The translations under genes and the position numbers were made by a program. 64,000 nt of DNA from Lachnospiraceae bacterium GAM79 (GTDB taxonomy: Bacteria; Bacillota; Clostridia; Lachnospirales; Lachnospiraceae): contig CP085928.1 of assembly GCA_020735665.1 (NCBI GenBank), positions 2,588,501 through 2,652,500 of the forward strand. The letters are read 5' to 3'. The notes below the pieces were generated by a model. The model saw nothing but the letters and a program-made list of their open reading frames with translations. It was not told where the DNA came from and ran no database searches. How positions within the stretch are numbered: the first letter of the stretch is position 1; each line of letters opens with the position of its first letter. This document shows, in pieces, positions 15,106-23,138 of the stretch.

Positions 15106-16218
15106 ATGAAGCGAATCGGATTTTTCCGGAATGATGACAGGACAGGATGTGATGGTATGAAGAAAAATAACAGGATTCTAGCCTGGTTCACCATGGTTTT
15201 GTTAGCATTTGCAATTCCATATGTGGGAACCAGGCTTTTTGTGCGTTATCGGGATGTGTCGGATGCCCGGATCGCGGCACTTAGTAGCAGCCGGGATGTG
15301 TGTATCCTGCAAAATGAGAACTACAGGCTGATCGACTGTGAAGAATATATTTTGTATGTCCTTGCCGGATTGTATGATCCGTCGTGGAATGTGGAAATGA
15401 CAAAGGCGATGGCAGTTCTGACCCGGACTGCGATCTATTATGAAATGAACGATCAGGCGGACACTGCAAATGGCGGGGGCAAGATCATCAATGAGGGAGA
15501 TCTGAAAGAGATCCGTGTGGAGAAAGATGAATTAAAGCAAAAATGGGGGAAAGAATATAAGCAGAATATGGAAATGGTATATCAGGCTGTGAAGGATACA
15601 ATGGGACAGGTTATCGTTTATGATGGCAGACTTATTATTCCTGTCAGTCATGCAGTCAGCATAGGGGTAACTGTCAGTGCAGAAGAATTATATGGTACTG
15701 CGATTCCATATCTGGTATCCGTTGACAGCAGTCAGGATATCCAGTCGCCGGATTTCTCATCGACAAAGATCTACAGTGCGCTTCGTATAAAGAAAGAATT
15801 TGGCATGAATGGAGAGGGAGAAGCGTTTGACGGATCAGAGAATCTGGGGCAGACCGACGTGGATGTTGAAAAAAACGAATCTGCGACGACTGGTTCAGCA
15901 CAGAGTGAGGAACAGGCAGTGGATGCGGATGCACTGACTGTGCTTGAGGCGACGAAATCAGGATTTGTCCGAAAGGTAAATGTGTTCGGGACGGTCGTGA
16001 CCGGAGAGACATTTGCACAGACCCTGTCACTTGGAACGACAAATTTTCATATCGATCAGGTCGAGGAGGGATATCGGATCATCTCGATCGGTAAAGGCTC
16101 ATCCCTTGGAATGTCGATGTACGGAGCCGGATGGAAAGCCGATCAGGGCAGTACATATCGTGAGATCATTGCATACTATTATCCGGAAACTTCGATCGCG
16201 GATGGAGCGGCATATTAA
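15106..16218 (+). CDS. spoIID: Stage II sporulation protein D (SpoIID)
   Basis: 370 residues. One membrane anchor (about residues 24-46) is followed by the SpoIID/LytB-type domain: DCEEYILYVLAGLYDPSW, KAMAVLTRTAIYYEM, and the C-terminal GKGSSLGMSMYGAGWKADQG, matching the G-x-G-H-G-x-G-M-S-Q-x-G-A family motif with changes. SpoIID is a lytic transglycosylase that acts in the mother cell to drive engulfment. The acidic middle region (about 245-285) is an insertion of low complexity. An alternative start at 15157 (MKKNNRILAW) also has an AGGA site and puts the anchor nearer the N-terminus. The spoIIQ-like gene follows, as in clostridial spoIID-spoIIQ clusters. Confidence 0.85.
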   Translation: MKRIGFFRNDDRTGCDGMKKNNRILAWFTMVLLAFAIPYVGTRLFVRYRDVSDARIAALSSSRDVCILQNENYRLIDCEEYILYVLAGLYDPSWNVEMTKAMAVLTRTAIYYEMNDQADTANGGGKIINEGDLKEIRVEKDELKQKWGKEYKQNMEMVYQAVKDTMGQVIVYDGRLIIPVSHAVSIGVTVSAEELYGTAIPYLVSVDSSQDIQSPDFSSTKIYSALRIKKEFGMNGEGEAFDGSENLGQTDVDVEKNESATTGSAQSEEQAVDADALTVLEATKSGFVRKVNVFGTVVTGETFAQTLSLGTTNFHIDQVEEGYRIISIGKGSSLGMSMYGAGWKADQGSTYREIIAYYYPETSIADGAAY

Positions 16219-16433
16219 ACACCTGCGAAAACATATAAGGACAATTACCAATATATTGAGGATATTTGAAAGCATACAGATGGAATTGCAAAAGTGGTTG
16301 CTTTGCAAATCATTTCATTTCGCTGGTGGCAGGATACGACAAAATGCATAAGATAAATAAAAAGCTTGTGGAAAATATTTGCCTGTGTATATAATCCGGA
16401 AGTTCAGGCAACAATATCCATGAGGTGATAAAC

Positions 16434-17162
16434 ATGAAGAAATTTTTGAATGTTATTAAGAGAAATATTTTCTACATTGCCCTGATCGCCGGAATGGTGG
16501 CACTTGTAGGACTTGTAGCTCTATATAATGTGAAAACCCAGTCAGATGATGAAAATGCTGTCAGCTCGGAGGCAGTAGAAGAAACCGCAGACAGAAGCAA
16601 TCTCGGAACAACAGAAGCAGTAAAAGAAACACTTGGCGGTACCGCCAAAGCAGAGAACAAGACAGAAGCAACAACAGAGAAAAGCTCAGAAGTAGAAACC
16701 GGAGCAAATGCTGCCAAGGTGGAAGAACAGATCGAACTGAACTATGACGGCAGTACAGCTCTTATGTGGCCACTAAACGGAAACGTGATCATACCATTCA
16801 GCATGGACACCACAGTATTTTACGAGACATTAAACCAGTACAAATGTAATGCCGGAATCGTATTGGAAGCAGCCGAAAATGATAAAGTATCAGCCGCTTA
16901 CAAATGTAAGATCACAGAGATCACAAGCACACCGGAATTTGGAAATGTGGTAAAGGCATCCCTTGGGAATGGCTATGAAGTCATGTATGGACAGCTTAAG
17001 GATATCAATGTATCCGTTGGTCAGGTGGTAGATGCCGGCTGCACCATTGGCACTGTAGCAGAACCAAGCCGTTATTATTCAAAAGAAGGAACAAATCTGT
17101 ATTTCGCAATCACCAAAGATGGCAAACCGGTCGATCCTGTATCATTGATCGAAGGGGAATAA
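16434..17162 (+). CDS. SpoIIQ-like protein, degenerate LytM/M23 domain
   Basis: 242 residues: an N-terminal membrane anchor (about 12-33), an acidic, threonine-rich linker, then a LytM (M23) domain from LMWPLNGNVIIPFS to the end. The zinc ligands of active LytM enzymes appear lost: the first His position reads CNAGIV, the H-L position reads YGQL and the last H-x-H reads LYFAI. This loss is typical of SpoIIQ, which serves as a forespore partner for mother-cell SpoIIIAH in the engulfment channel. GAGGTG at 16422-16427 sets the start at 16434. A GCATA/GTGGAAAATA pair (16346-16377) hints at a sporulation-sigma promoter, but its spacing is too long to claim. Confidence 0.75.
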   Translation: MKKFLNVIKRNIFYIALIAGMVALVGLVALYNVKTQSDDENAVSSEAVEETADRSNLGTTEAVKETLGGTAKAENKTEATTEKSSEVETGANAAKVEEQIELNYDGSTALMWPLNGNVIIPFSMDTTVFYETLNQYKCNAGIVLEAAENDKVSAAYKCKITEITSTPEFGNVVKASLGNGYEVMYGQLKDINVSVGQVVDAGCTIGTVAEPSRYYSKEGTNLYFAITKDGKPVDPVSLIEGE

Positions 17163-17190
17163 TCAGAACAATCCATATAAAGTATAAGAA

Positions 17191-17240
17191 CAGATGCATG
17201 TCGTATCCACAGGGTAGGGTGTGTGTCTGTTTTTATTTTA
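17191..17240 (+). terminator. Likely terminator after the spoIIQ-like gene
   Basis: AACAGA near 17192 can pair with TCTGTT near 17227 and is followed by TTTATTTTAT, in the gap of the convergent pair. The stem has interruptions. Confidence 0.35.
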
Positions 17241-18006
17241 TCTCCTTCCTCTGGAACACCAACAGGGAAATAACGGTTGGCAGGATCAGAAGTACGGCGG
17301 CGATCTCCATAGCGTGAACAATCAGGCCGGTGGTTAGTGTCTGCCATGCAACAGCGGTCAGGCAGACGGTAGGAAGATTGGTGTAGATGATACGGAGTGC
17401 TTCTACTTCCGGGAAAATGGCATAGAAAAGCATGATGCCATTTGGCAGCAGGGCAACGACTACAGCATAGATACCGCACCACAGAAGGTCTGTGGAGAAG
17501 AACATGCACAGGGAGGATGCCATTGTCTGTCCGGCGATGATCATAGGAAGCATGATCACAAAACGCAGAAAATAATTCTGATATGCCGAAGCGGTCAGAC
17601 TTCCATCATGACGAAAACAGATGTAATTCGTCAGCAGATAGGCTGCAGATACCACAACGATTCCGATAAGCAGCAATAGTGTATTCACGATACATTTGCC
17701 AAAAAAAATTGTGTTTCGGCTGGTTCCGAATGACACGATATTCTTCATCGTATTATTCCTCCATTCACCGGAGAAACCGATATCGGTGGTGAAAATAATG
17801 CAGTACCAGACGATCGTTGCCATCATGTACAGACCGGCATTCATAATATCTGCACCTTCAATCGTAAATGGGATCCGGATAACATGGATGGCATACCAGA
17901 CAGATACGTTGATCAAAATGGCAATGACCACTCCGATTATGAGCAGGGTATATGGATAAGCCCGATGGATTACTTTGTAACATTCGCTTTTGAGGAAATT
18001 ATTCAA
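17233..18006 (-). CDS. ABC-2 type exporter permease
   Basis: 257 residues with six predicted membrane segments, opening with FLKSECYKVIHRAYPYTLLI, the usual start of ABC-2 permeases of the bacitracin/lantibiotic-immunity type. Its start overlaps the stop of the ATPase gene upstream by 8 bp, so the two are made together. They should form a heteromeric exporter or immunity complex removing a hydrophobic peptide or drug from the membrane. The substrate is unknown. The convergent spoIIQ-like gene ends 70 bp away. Confidence 0.8.
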   Translation of the reverse strand: MNNFLKSECYKVIHRAYPYTLLIIGVVIAILINVSVWYAIHVIRIPFTIEGADIMNAGLYMMATIVWYCIIFTTDIGFSGEWRNNTMKNIVSFGTSRNTIFFGKCIVNTLLLLIGIVVVSAAYLLTNYICFRHDGSLTASAYQNYFLRFVIMLPMIIAGQTMASSLCMFFSTDLLWCGIYAVVVALLPNGIMLFYAIFPEVEALRIIYTNLPTVCLTAVAWQTLTTGLIVHAMEIAAVLLILPTVISLLVFQRKEIK

Positions 18007-18931
18007 TCGTTGTCCCTCCTAACAGTTCAATAAAGAAATCTTCCAGTGTGGTTTTCACAATCTCCAGTGAGTACAGATCATATCTCTTTTCAAATAAGAA
18101 ACGGCTGATCTTCTCAGTTGGGTAAACCGTGTTGTTTTCAAAATAAATATAAATGGTATCATCATCTGCATTGTAGGATGCGTCGAGTTGGAGCTCTTTT
18201 GAAAGACATTCAGCAGCTTTTTCACCATCACTGGTACGCACCTTTACATAGCTTTTTTCTTTTGCTTCTAATTCTTCAGCAGACATTTCCTGTAAGATCT
18301 GACCGTGATCGATGAACCCGTAGCATGTTGCCATATTTGCAAGCTCGGATAGAATATGCGAGGAAATGATGATCGTGAGTCCGTTCTCTTTGTTCAGCCG
18401 CAGCATCAGCTTTCGCATTTCGACGATGCCGGCAGGATCCAGACCATTGATCGGCTCATCTAAGATCAGAAATTCCGGATCGTGCATGAGCGACAGGGCG
18501 ATTCCCAGACGCTGCTTCATGCCGAGAGAGAAATTTTTAAACTTTTTATCCTTAGCTTCGTAGAGTCCCGTTTCCTTCAGAACTGTTTCAACAATGGATG
18601 GATCGTCGATTCCGCGTTGGATACGGTAATATTCCAGATTGCGTTCTGCAGAGAAAAATGGATAAAATGCCGGAGTTTCGATGATAGCACCGGTTCTTTT
18701 CCGGGCTTCATTTAGTCCATGTGTTCCCTTCTTGCCAAAAAGTTCAATGCTGCCATAATCAGGAGCATTCTGTCCGGTAAACAGGCGGAGAAGTGTCGTT
18801 TTTCCTGCACCGTTTTTACCGATCAGAGCATAAATGTCGCCCTTTTTCACGGACATATTTATCTTATCAAGTGCAGGCTTATCACCGTATATCACTTCTA
18901 CATCTGTTGCTTTTGCAATGACTTCTGCCAT
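17999..18931 (-). CDS. ABC transporter ATP-binding protein (BcrA-like)
   Basis: 310 residues. Walker A is GKNGAGKTT (about 38-46), the signature is FSLGMKQRL, Walker B is FLILDEPINGLDP, and the switch His is in IIISSHILSEL. The C-terminal 80 residues (VKVRTSDGEKAAECL...) are the extra domain of BcrA-type ATPases found in peptide-antibiotic exporters. It energises the permease encoded just downstream. GGAGGTG precedes the ATG. A TTGACT-17-TATGCT promoter lies 40-70 bp upstream, next to a 14-bp perfect palindrome, so expression is probably controlled by a regulator encoded elsewhere. Confidence 0.88.
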   Translation of the reverse strand: MAEVIAKATDVEVIYGDKPALDKINMSVKKGDIYALIGKNGAGKTTLLRLFTGQNAPDYGSIELFGKKGTHGLNEARKRTGAIIETPAFYPFFSAERNLEYYRIQRGIDDPSIVETVLKETGLYEAKDKKFKNFSLGMKQRLGIALSLMHDPEFLILDEPINGLDPAGIVEMRKLMLRLNKENGLTIIISSHILSELANMATCYGFIDHGQILQEMSAEELEAKEKSYVKVRTSDGEKAAECLSKELQLDASYNADDDTIYIYFENNTVYPTEKISRFLFEKRYDLYSLEIVKTTLEDFFIELLGGTTIE

Positions 18932-18971
18932 GGAACAGCACCTCCTGATTCAACCGAATTTTCCTATAATC

Positions 18972-19018
18972 AGCATACTGTTTTGCCGCAGGAAAGTCAA
19001 TTCATGGAGCCGGCTCCA
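18972..19018 (-). promoter_or_regulatory. Promoter and palindromic operator of the ABC exporter
   Basis: On the minus strand TTGACT (19000-18995), 17-bp spacer, TATGCT (18977-18972). Four bases upstream of the -35 box lies the perfect 14-bp palindrome TGGAGCCGGCTCCA (19005-19018), GC-rich in an AT-rich gap. It is a likely activator or repressor site. Confidence 0.5.
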
Positions 19019-19238
19019 AGTTGAAACTTTTTTTATTTTTTCAAAATTAAAAATGTGCAGTTTGTAAGTTTATATATGTGCTGGTACAAGGTAACAATTA
19101 TACAGAATTATCTAATGAAAGTGCATAATGAAAAATAAGGAAAAAATAGTGAAGATATAATGGAGAAAAAGATCAATATTTATTATAATGAAAGAATATC
19201 ATGTCCTGCCAGACAGGACGACAAGGGGAGAGTTACAA
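19019..19238 (+). other. AT-rich gap with a probable promoter for the DUF3592-like gene
   Basis: No gene is supported here. A TATAAT at 19156-19161 could be the -10 box of the gene starting at 19239; its -35 is not clear. Homopolymeric A and T runs dominate. Confidence 0.3.
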
Positions 19239-19967
19239 ATGATGCAAATGTTAAAAATCATGTTCATTATTCTTGTGGGAATTGGCATGTTGATCATGGG
19301 GATATACGAATTTATCCGGTTGAAAAAACGACGTAGGAAATTAAAGCAGTTATTGGACAATATTGCTTCGGGATCAACGGTTGATCAGTTGTTAAAGGAA
19401 AACCATCCGAAGCTGTCAGCTATGGATGAGATGGAAAAAGGTATCTATATCATAATAGGATTTGGAGCCGGGCTTATTTTGTTTGGAGCATTTTTCATGG
19501 CACAGGAGCTGATGGAGAGAAATGTCATACCGGATATGACGGGAACGACCGGGTGGATGCTTGTGCAGCGGCTGGTTGCATTTGCATCCGGCATCATTCT
19601 CCTTTTTATAGGAAGTGGCATGAAGAAGAAACAGGTAAAAGAAAATGATTACATGGATATGATGATTCCGGGGAAGGTAGTCGGAGAAGTGCCGGGAGCC
19701 AAGACACTGACGCCGGGGAAGGCGATCCTTACGATCCAGTACAATGATCCTTATGATGATAGTGTGCATAACTACCAATTGGTGCAGGAATTGAGCCGGA
19801 AGAAGCATCCGGTTGGCAGCGAATATCCGTTGTACTATTCCAGAGAGCAGCGCAAAGTATATGATCCGGGATCAAACAAAGTGAACCGGAAAACAGAACT
19901 GTTTCTCAAATGGCTGGGGATTATCATATGTCTGGTGTCCGTGTTGAGTATGTTCACGGCATTTTGA
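19239..19967 (+). CDS. DUF3592-like membrane protein
   Basis: 242 residues: an N-terminal membrane helix (about 6-27), a charged stretch (RLKKRRRKLKQLL), two helices in the middle, a soluble domain and a final helix. The soluble part (MIPGKVVGEVPGAKTLTPGK, ILTIQYNDPYDD, then HPVGSEYPLYYSREQRKVYDPG) resembles DUF3592, in which a small beta domain between helices carries a P-V/L-G-x-x-x-x-Y-Y motif. Function is unknown. The start at 19239 follows AGGGGAGAG; an ATG at 19188 has no site. It is followed by a hairpin and a second small membrane-protein gene. Confidence 0.65.
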   Translation: MMQMLKIMFIILVGIGMLIMGIYEFIRLKKRRRKLKQLLDNIASGSTVDQLLKENHPKLSAMDEMEKGIYIIIGFGAGLILFGAFFMAQELMERNVIPDMTGTTGWMLVQRLVAFASGIILLFIGSGMKKKQVKENDYMDMMIPGKVVGEVPGAKTLTPGKAILTIQYNDPYDDSVHNYQLVQELSRKKHPVGSEYPLYYSREQRKVYDPGSNKVNRKTELFLKWLGIIICLVSVLSMFTAF

Positions 19968-19992
19968 TGAGGATAAGATAATATGCTAGAAT

Positions 19993-20027
19993 AGCATTGG
20001 TTAGCAAACACTAACCGATGCCATTTT
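19993..20027 (+). terminator. Hairpin after the DUF3592-like gene
   Basis: AGCATTGGTTAG (19993-20004) pairs with CTAACCGATGCC (20011-20022) around a six-base loop, followed by ATTTT. It may be a weak terminator or an operator; GGTTAG/CTAACC is a perfect core. Confidence 0.4.
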
Positions 20028-20082
20028 ACGTTAAAGGAGAGAAATTTATCATTATCTGAATGCATTTGGTCTGACACCATGG

Positions 20083-20457
20083 ATGTGTTTGCACTTGTTC
20101 TATATTATGATCCTGTATCTGTATACATGGATGACCGGATATGGATATGCCGATGCGGCACTTCCGGCATGCGAAGCCTTATTCGATCATCTGTCATGGG
20201 TTATCATAGTAAGCGAAGTCGTTATGCTTCCGGTATTCTTATACTGGTTTTATGTGGTCGTGCGCGGCAAAACTACATTGCCAAGATGGATGGCAGCAGG
20301 AAATGTACTTGTATTCTACTGCATTCTCTCTGCCATAAAAACAATACTTCCGGACACAGCATTCCGCCTTGGATTCACAAACGGCTTGATGAGCGAAAGC
20401 ATGATCTTTTTCTTTATCCTCATATGGATTCTGGGAAGCAAAACTGCGGAGAAATAA
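20083..20457 (+). CDS. Small four-helix membrane protein, start uncertain
   Basis: At least 124 residues with four predicted membrane segments and no family I recognise. The first ATG (20083) has no ribosome site, while AAAGGAGAG lies at 20033-20041 and the frame is open and protein-like from 20035 (YHYLNAFGLTPWMCLHLFY). The real N-terminus is therefore probably about 10-13 codons upstream. The only near-cognate codons there are ATT at 20044, very close to the site, and CTG at 20056. Either a rare start is used or an ATG has been lost. The stop is followed within two bases by palindromic element B2. Confidence 0.55.
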   Translation: MCLHLFYIMILYLYTWMTGYGYADAALPACEALFDHLSWVIIVSEVVMLPVFLYWFYVVVRGKTTLPRWMAAGNVLVFYCILSAIKTILPDTAFRLGFTNGLMSESMIFFFILIWILGSKTAEK

Positions 20458-20458
20458 T

Positions 20459-20682
20459 AAAAAGGGATTGCCCTGTTAATCAGATTTACTGCTGTCTCTG
20501 AAATGACTAACTGCGGTTTCTGTTCGATGCACATGTCTTATTCGTAAATACTCCGGTGCTAACTCGCCTTCGGCTCAAACAAGCACTCGTATTTACTGAC
20601 AATGTGCATCTCTCAACGAAATCCTCGTAATGTCATCTACAGAGACAGCGGTAGATCTGTTTTAACAGGGCAATCCCTTTTT
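20459..20682 (-). repeat. Long palindromic element, family B, copy B2
   Basis: A 224-bp palindrome between convergent genes. The outer arms begin AAAAAGGGATTGCCCTGTTA and end in its complement followed by T, so they double as a bidirectional terminator; arm pairing continues, with some mismatch, through CTGTCTCTG/CAGAGACAG. The core is in minus orientation: TGCACAT/ATGTGCA, AGTAAATACG/GTATTTACG, GTGCT/AGCAC, apical GCC-GAA-GGC. The left arm begins two bases after the stop of the upstream gene. Confidence 0.85.
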
Positions 20683-20721
20683 CGTTTTTATAGACTTTTT
20701 TTAAAATAATATTCACTAATA

Positions 20722-21690
20722 TTACTTCTGTCTGATGCTAATATCGCCGCTGGTCGTGCTGACGCCACATTCATATTCGGAATAATTTGCACCATGTGGA
20801 ATATCAACATCGCCACTTTGTGTATCTGCTAAGAAACTGTAGCTTCGGTCAGAAGCAAGATCCAGATCAATGTCGCCGCTCGTAGCAGAAATGCTGATCG
20901 CATCAGCGGCCGTGATGGACATATCAATATCGCCACTCGTCGTATTACTGGAAAGACTGGTATTAGCAGTAATGTCACTGGCTGATACATAGCCGCTTGT
21001 GGTATAGAATTCTGCCTGATCTGTTGTTATGCGGTTCAACTGGATATCACCGCTTGAGGCATGAAGCTCCAGCTTAGTTGTAAATGAACCATTGCTGATA
21101 GAGATATCACCCGATGTAGTTTTGACTGTGAGGGTATTAGCTTCGATATCTGCGATATGGATGTCACCGCTGTTTGTCTTAAGACTGGTATATGAAGCGT
21201 TAAACACTGGCTTGCCATCAGTCTTGTGAGAATACAGATAGTCGATATCTCCACTTGCTGTGGCTACCTGGATAGATTCGTATTCTTTATCTGCCAGATA
21301 AACAACGGTAGTAGTATCCTGACCAAATCCGAGTGAGATTGTCGGATGGTGGGTACGTTTGTCTTCGCAGCGGAAGGTGAGCACGCCGTCAACAACCTCT
21401 GCATGGTTGGTCAGACCATCTGTATCATAATATTCGATGTAATTCGTTCCGTTGTCGGAGTTTTTGATCATGACGTCGGTAGATGCTTCGCCTGCGATGT
21501 CAATGGCGTTGAAATCATCTTTGATCTGAACTGTTTTCTTCACATAGTCCGGCAAGGCTTTCATACCGAGCAGGTCGACAGAACCATTTGGAAAATGGAA
21601 TCCGTTAATTGCAAAACTTAAGAATACGATAATGACGCCGACCACTATAAATATAGAAGCAACAATAACTGCTTTTTTGGATTTACTCAT
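20722..21690 (-). CDS. DUF4097 family beta-helix protein
   Basis: 322 residues: a membrane anchor at about 8-30, then a repetitive beta domain. The motif T-T/S-S-G-D-I recurs about every 20 residues (VATASGDIDYL, LKTNSGDIHIA, VKTTSGDISIS, ASSGDIQL, TSGYVSASD, TTSGDIDMS, ATSGDIDLD, TQSGDVDIP, TTSGDISIR), giving a right-handed beta-helix of the DUF4097 (putative adhesin) family. These proteins commonly sit behind a PadR regulator and a HAAS-domain membrane protein, as here; the operon is thought to sense envelope state, but the exact role is not known. Confidence 0.88.
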   Translation of the reverse strand: MSKSKKAVIVASIFIVVGVIIVFLSFAINGFHFPNGSVDLLGMKALPDYVKKTVQIKDDFNAIDIAGEASTDVMIKNSDNGTNYIEYYDTDGLTNHAEVVDGVLTFRCEDKRTHHPTISLGFGQDTTTVVYLADKEYESIQVATASGDIDYLYSHKTDGKPVFNASYTSLKTNSGDIHIADIEANTLTVKTTSGDISISNGSFTTKLELHASSGDIQLNRITTDQAEFYTTSGYVSASDITANTSLSSNTTSGDIDMSITAADAISISATSGDIDLDLASDRSYSFLADTQSGDVDIPHGANYSEYECGVSTTSGDISIRQK

Positions 21691-21692
21691 AA

Positions 21693-22286
21693 TTATCTCT
21701 CCTTTACAAACATTCTCTTAATTCCATTGATGGATGCCTTGTACAGCTTGAAAATGCCGATCGTAACAGGCTTCACGGCTACGACGAACAGGATCGCAAG
21801 TCCGATTCCGGCAAATGCAGCTCCAAGCATGAAAAGGGCAGCCGGAACATTCTGTGTAACAAAAAATGGAATAACTCCCAGCAGCCCGCCGATACCTGCA
21901 ACTGCCATCGAGAGTACGATCGCATAGAAGGACAGGAGAAGTGCCAAAATGACAACCGCCATGGCAATGACCAGAACGATCGCGGTCAGTAACAGCGGAG
22001 CCCATATAGGAGAGCCAAGAATCAGCAAAATGATCTCCCATGCTTTTAACCGGTGGGATGGTTTGATCTTTTCTTTCACAAGTTTCGTTAGTGGCATATC
22101 TGCCAGAATCTGGTCAACGACATCGTCCGGGGCATCCATATCGGCAACCGCATCTTCCTCCGACAGACCATCTTCCATACGGTCATCGATCATTTCACTA
22201 TAATAATCCATAAATTTATTAATATCGTCTGCCGGCATTTTCCGGATCTTTCCTCGGATCGCCGACAAATATTCCTGTTTAGTCAT
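21693..22286 (-). CDS. HAAS domain (DUF1700) membrane protein
   Basis: 197 residues. The N-terminal HAAS domain (KQEYLSAIRGKIRKMPADDI, then DYYSEMIDDRMEDGLSEEDA, ending MDAPDDVVDQIL, about residues 3-68) is followed by a linker and four hydrophobic segments. HAAS proteins accompany PadR regulators and DUF4097 proteins and are thought to pass membrane signals. The start at 22286 is chosen because AGAGGAGA lies eight bases upstream; it overlaps the padR stop by 8 bp, showing coupled translation. The next gene follows after two bases. Confidence 0.85.
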   Translation of the reverse strand: MTKQEYLSAIRGKIRKMPADDINKFMDYYSEMIDDRMEDGLSEEDAVADMDAPDDVVDQILADMPLTKLVKEKIKPSHRLKAWEIILLILGSPIWAPLLLTAIVLVIAMAVVILALLLSFYAIVLSMAVAGIGGLLGVIPFFVTQNVPAALFMLGAAFAGIGLAILFVVAVKPVTIGIFKLYKASINGIKRMFVKER

Positions 22287-22599
22287 TGTCATTCTCCTCT
22301 CTGATAATAAAACGATATATAGATTCAAGTTCTTTCCATTCTTCTTTGAATTCCTCGATTCGTGCTTTGCCCGCATCGGTAATATGATAGTATTTCCGAA
22401 GCCGTCCGTTGTGTTCTACGGAGCGAACGGTGAGGAATGCGCCGGCTTCCAGTCTTCGCAGGATCGGATACAATGTAGATTCCGATATCGTTACAAAGGG
22501 TTTCATGTCCTTGATGATCTGATATCCATAAGAATCTTCATCCTTGATCGCAGCCAGTACACAGACATCCAGCATACCGCGTTTTAATTGAATATCCAT
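22279..22599 (-). CDS. PadR family transcriptional regulator
   Basis: 106 residues, a short PadR winged helix: MLDVCVLAAIKDEDSYGYQI, ISESTLYPILRRLEAGAFL, then RKYYHITDAGKARIEEF and a C-terminal dimer helix. AAGGAGG precedes the ATG. A 23-bp inverted repeat (ATACTAT-N7-ATAGTAT) overlaps the -10 and spacer of its promoter, so the protein most likely represses its own operon with the HAAS and DUF4097 genes. The inducing signal is unknown. Confidence 0.93.
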   Translation of the reverse strand: MDIQLKRGMLDVCVLAAIKDEDSYGYQIIKDMKPFVTISESTLYPILRRLEAGAFLTVRSVEHNGRLRKYYHITDAGKARIEEFKEEWKELESIYRFIIREENDND

Positions 22600-22619
22600 A
22601 TGTATACCTCCTTATGCAC

Positions 22620-22651
22620 TATACTATATTACGCATAGTATAATATGTCAA
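22620..22651 (-). promoter_or_regulatory. Promoter and operator of the padR-HAAS-DUF4097 operon
   Basis: On the minus strand TTGACA (22651-22646), 17-bp spacer, TATAGT (22628-22623). The 23-bp palindrome at 22620-22642, built on ATACTAT/ATAGTAT, covers the -10 box and most of the spacer, the position expected of a PadR operator. Confidence 0.7.
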
Positions 22652-22673
22652 GAGGTATTTTATAAAAAATAAT

Positions 22674-22702
22674 TTGACAAGAACGCTCATGGTTGCTATA
22701 CT
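22674..22702 (+). promoter_or_regulatory. Promoter of the T-box-ileS transcript
   Basis: TTGACA (22674-22679), 17-bp spacer, TATACT (22697-22702), predicted start near 22709. It is back to back with the padR promoter. Confidence 0.75.
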
Positions 22703-22708
22703 CAAGGT

Positions 22709-22968
22709 TGATAAAAATAAGAAGAAAAGCGATGACAGAGACAGTAGATCATGTTTGAAAGGCAGAGCGAGCCGGAGATGGTGCAAGACCGGTGCGAGTA
22801 GAAGATGATGGAAGATCACTCTTAAGCTTCAGACCGAAAACGACAGCCAGTAGGCTCTGACGTCATTCCCTCGTTACGGGAAGCACATATGTTAGTATGC
22901 AAGTAATAGGTGGTATAACGAGAACTTTAAGCCTTCGTCCTTTTTGCGGCGGCGGCTTTTTTTACTTT
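22709..22968 (+). promoter_or_regulatory. T-box leader of ileS
   Basis: The leader begins with a long stem I region and an AGAAGATGATGGAAGATCAC segment in which ATC can serve as the isoleucine specifier codon. The T-box bulge is seen in AGGTGGTATAACGAG (about 22908-22922), whose TGGT would pair with the ACCA end of uncharged tRNA-Ile. A terminator follows: GCCTTCGTCC pairs with GGCGGCGGC, then seven T (to 22968). Uncharged tRNA-Ile should favour the antiterminator and allow ileS transcription. Confidence 0.85.
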
Positions 22969-23138
22969 ATATGCAAATTATCTTATAAAGTAAATACTCC
23001 GATAAAGGTGTGCACCTCGCGATGAAGTAATTAATTGCTTCGCAATTCCGCTCGGGCGCGAAAGAGCCGCAAGCTACTCTTTGTTCTTTAAATAAAAAAT
23101 ATTTTGCATACATTGAATAAAAAGAAAGGAAGAACAAC
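22969..23138 (+). other. Leader between the T-box terminator and ileS
   Basis: About 170 nt with small inverted repeats (GGTGTGCACC; AATTGCTTCGCAATT) and GC-rich stretches, ending in the AGAAAGGAAGAAC ribosome site. No gene or known motif is seen. Confidence 0.3.

Noticed and set aside
16346-16377. Sigma-F/G promoter for the spoIIQ-like gene
   Set aside because: GCATA and GTGGAAAATA resemble the boxes but are 17 bp apart instead of about 15; not strong enough to call.
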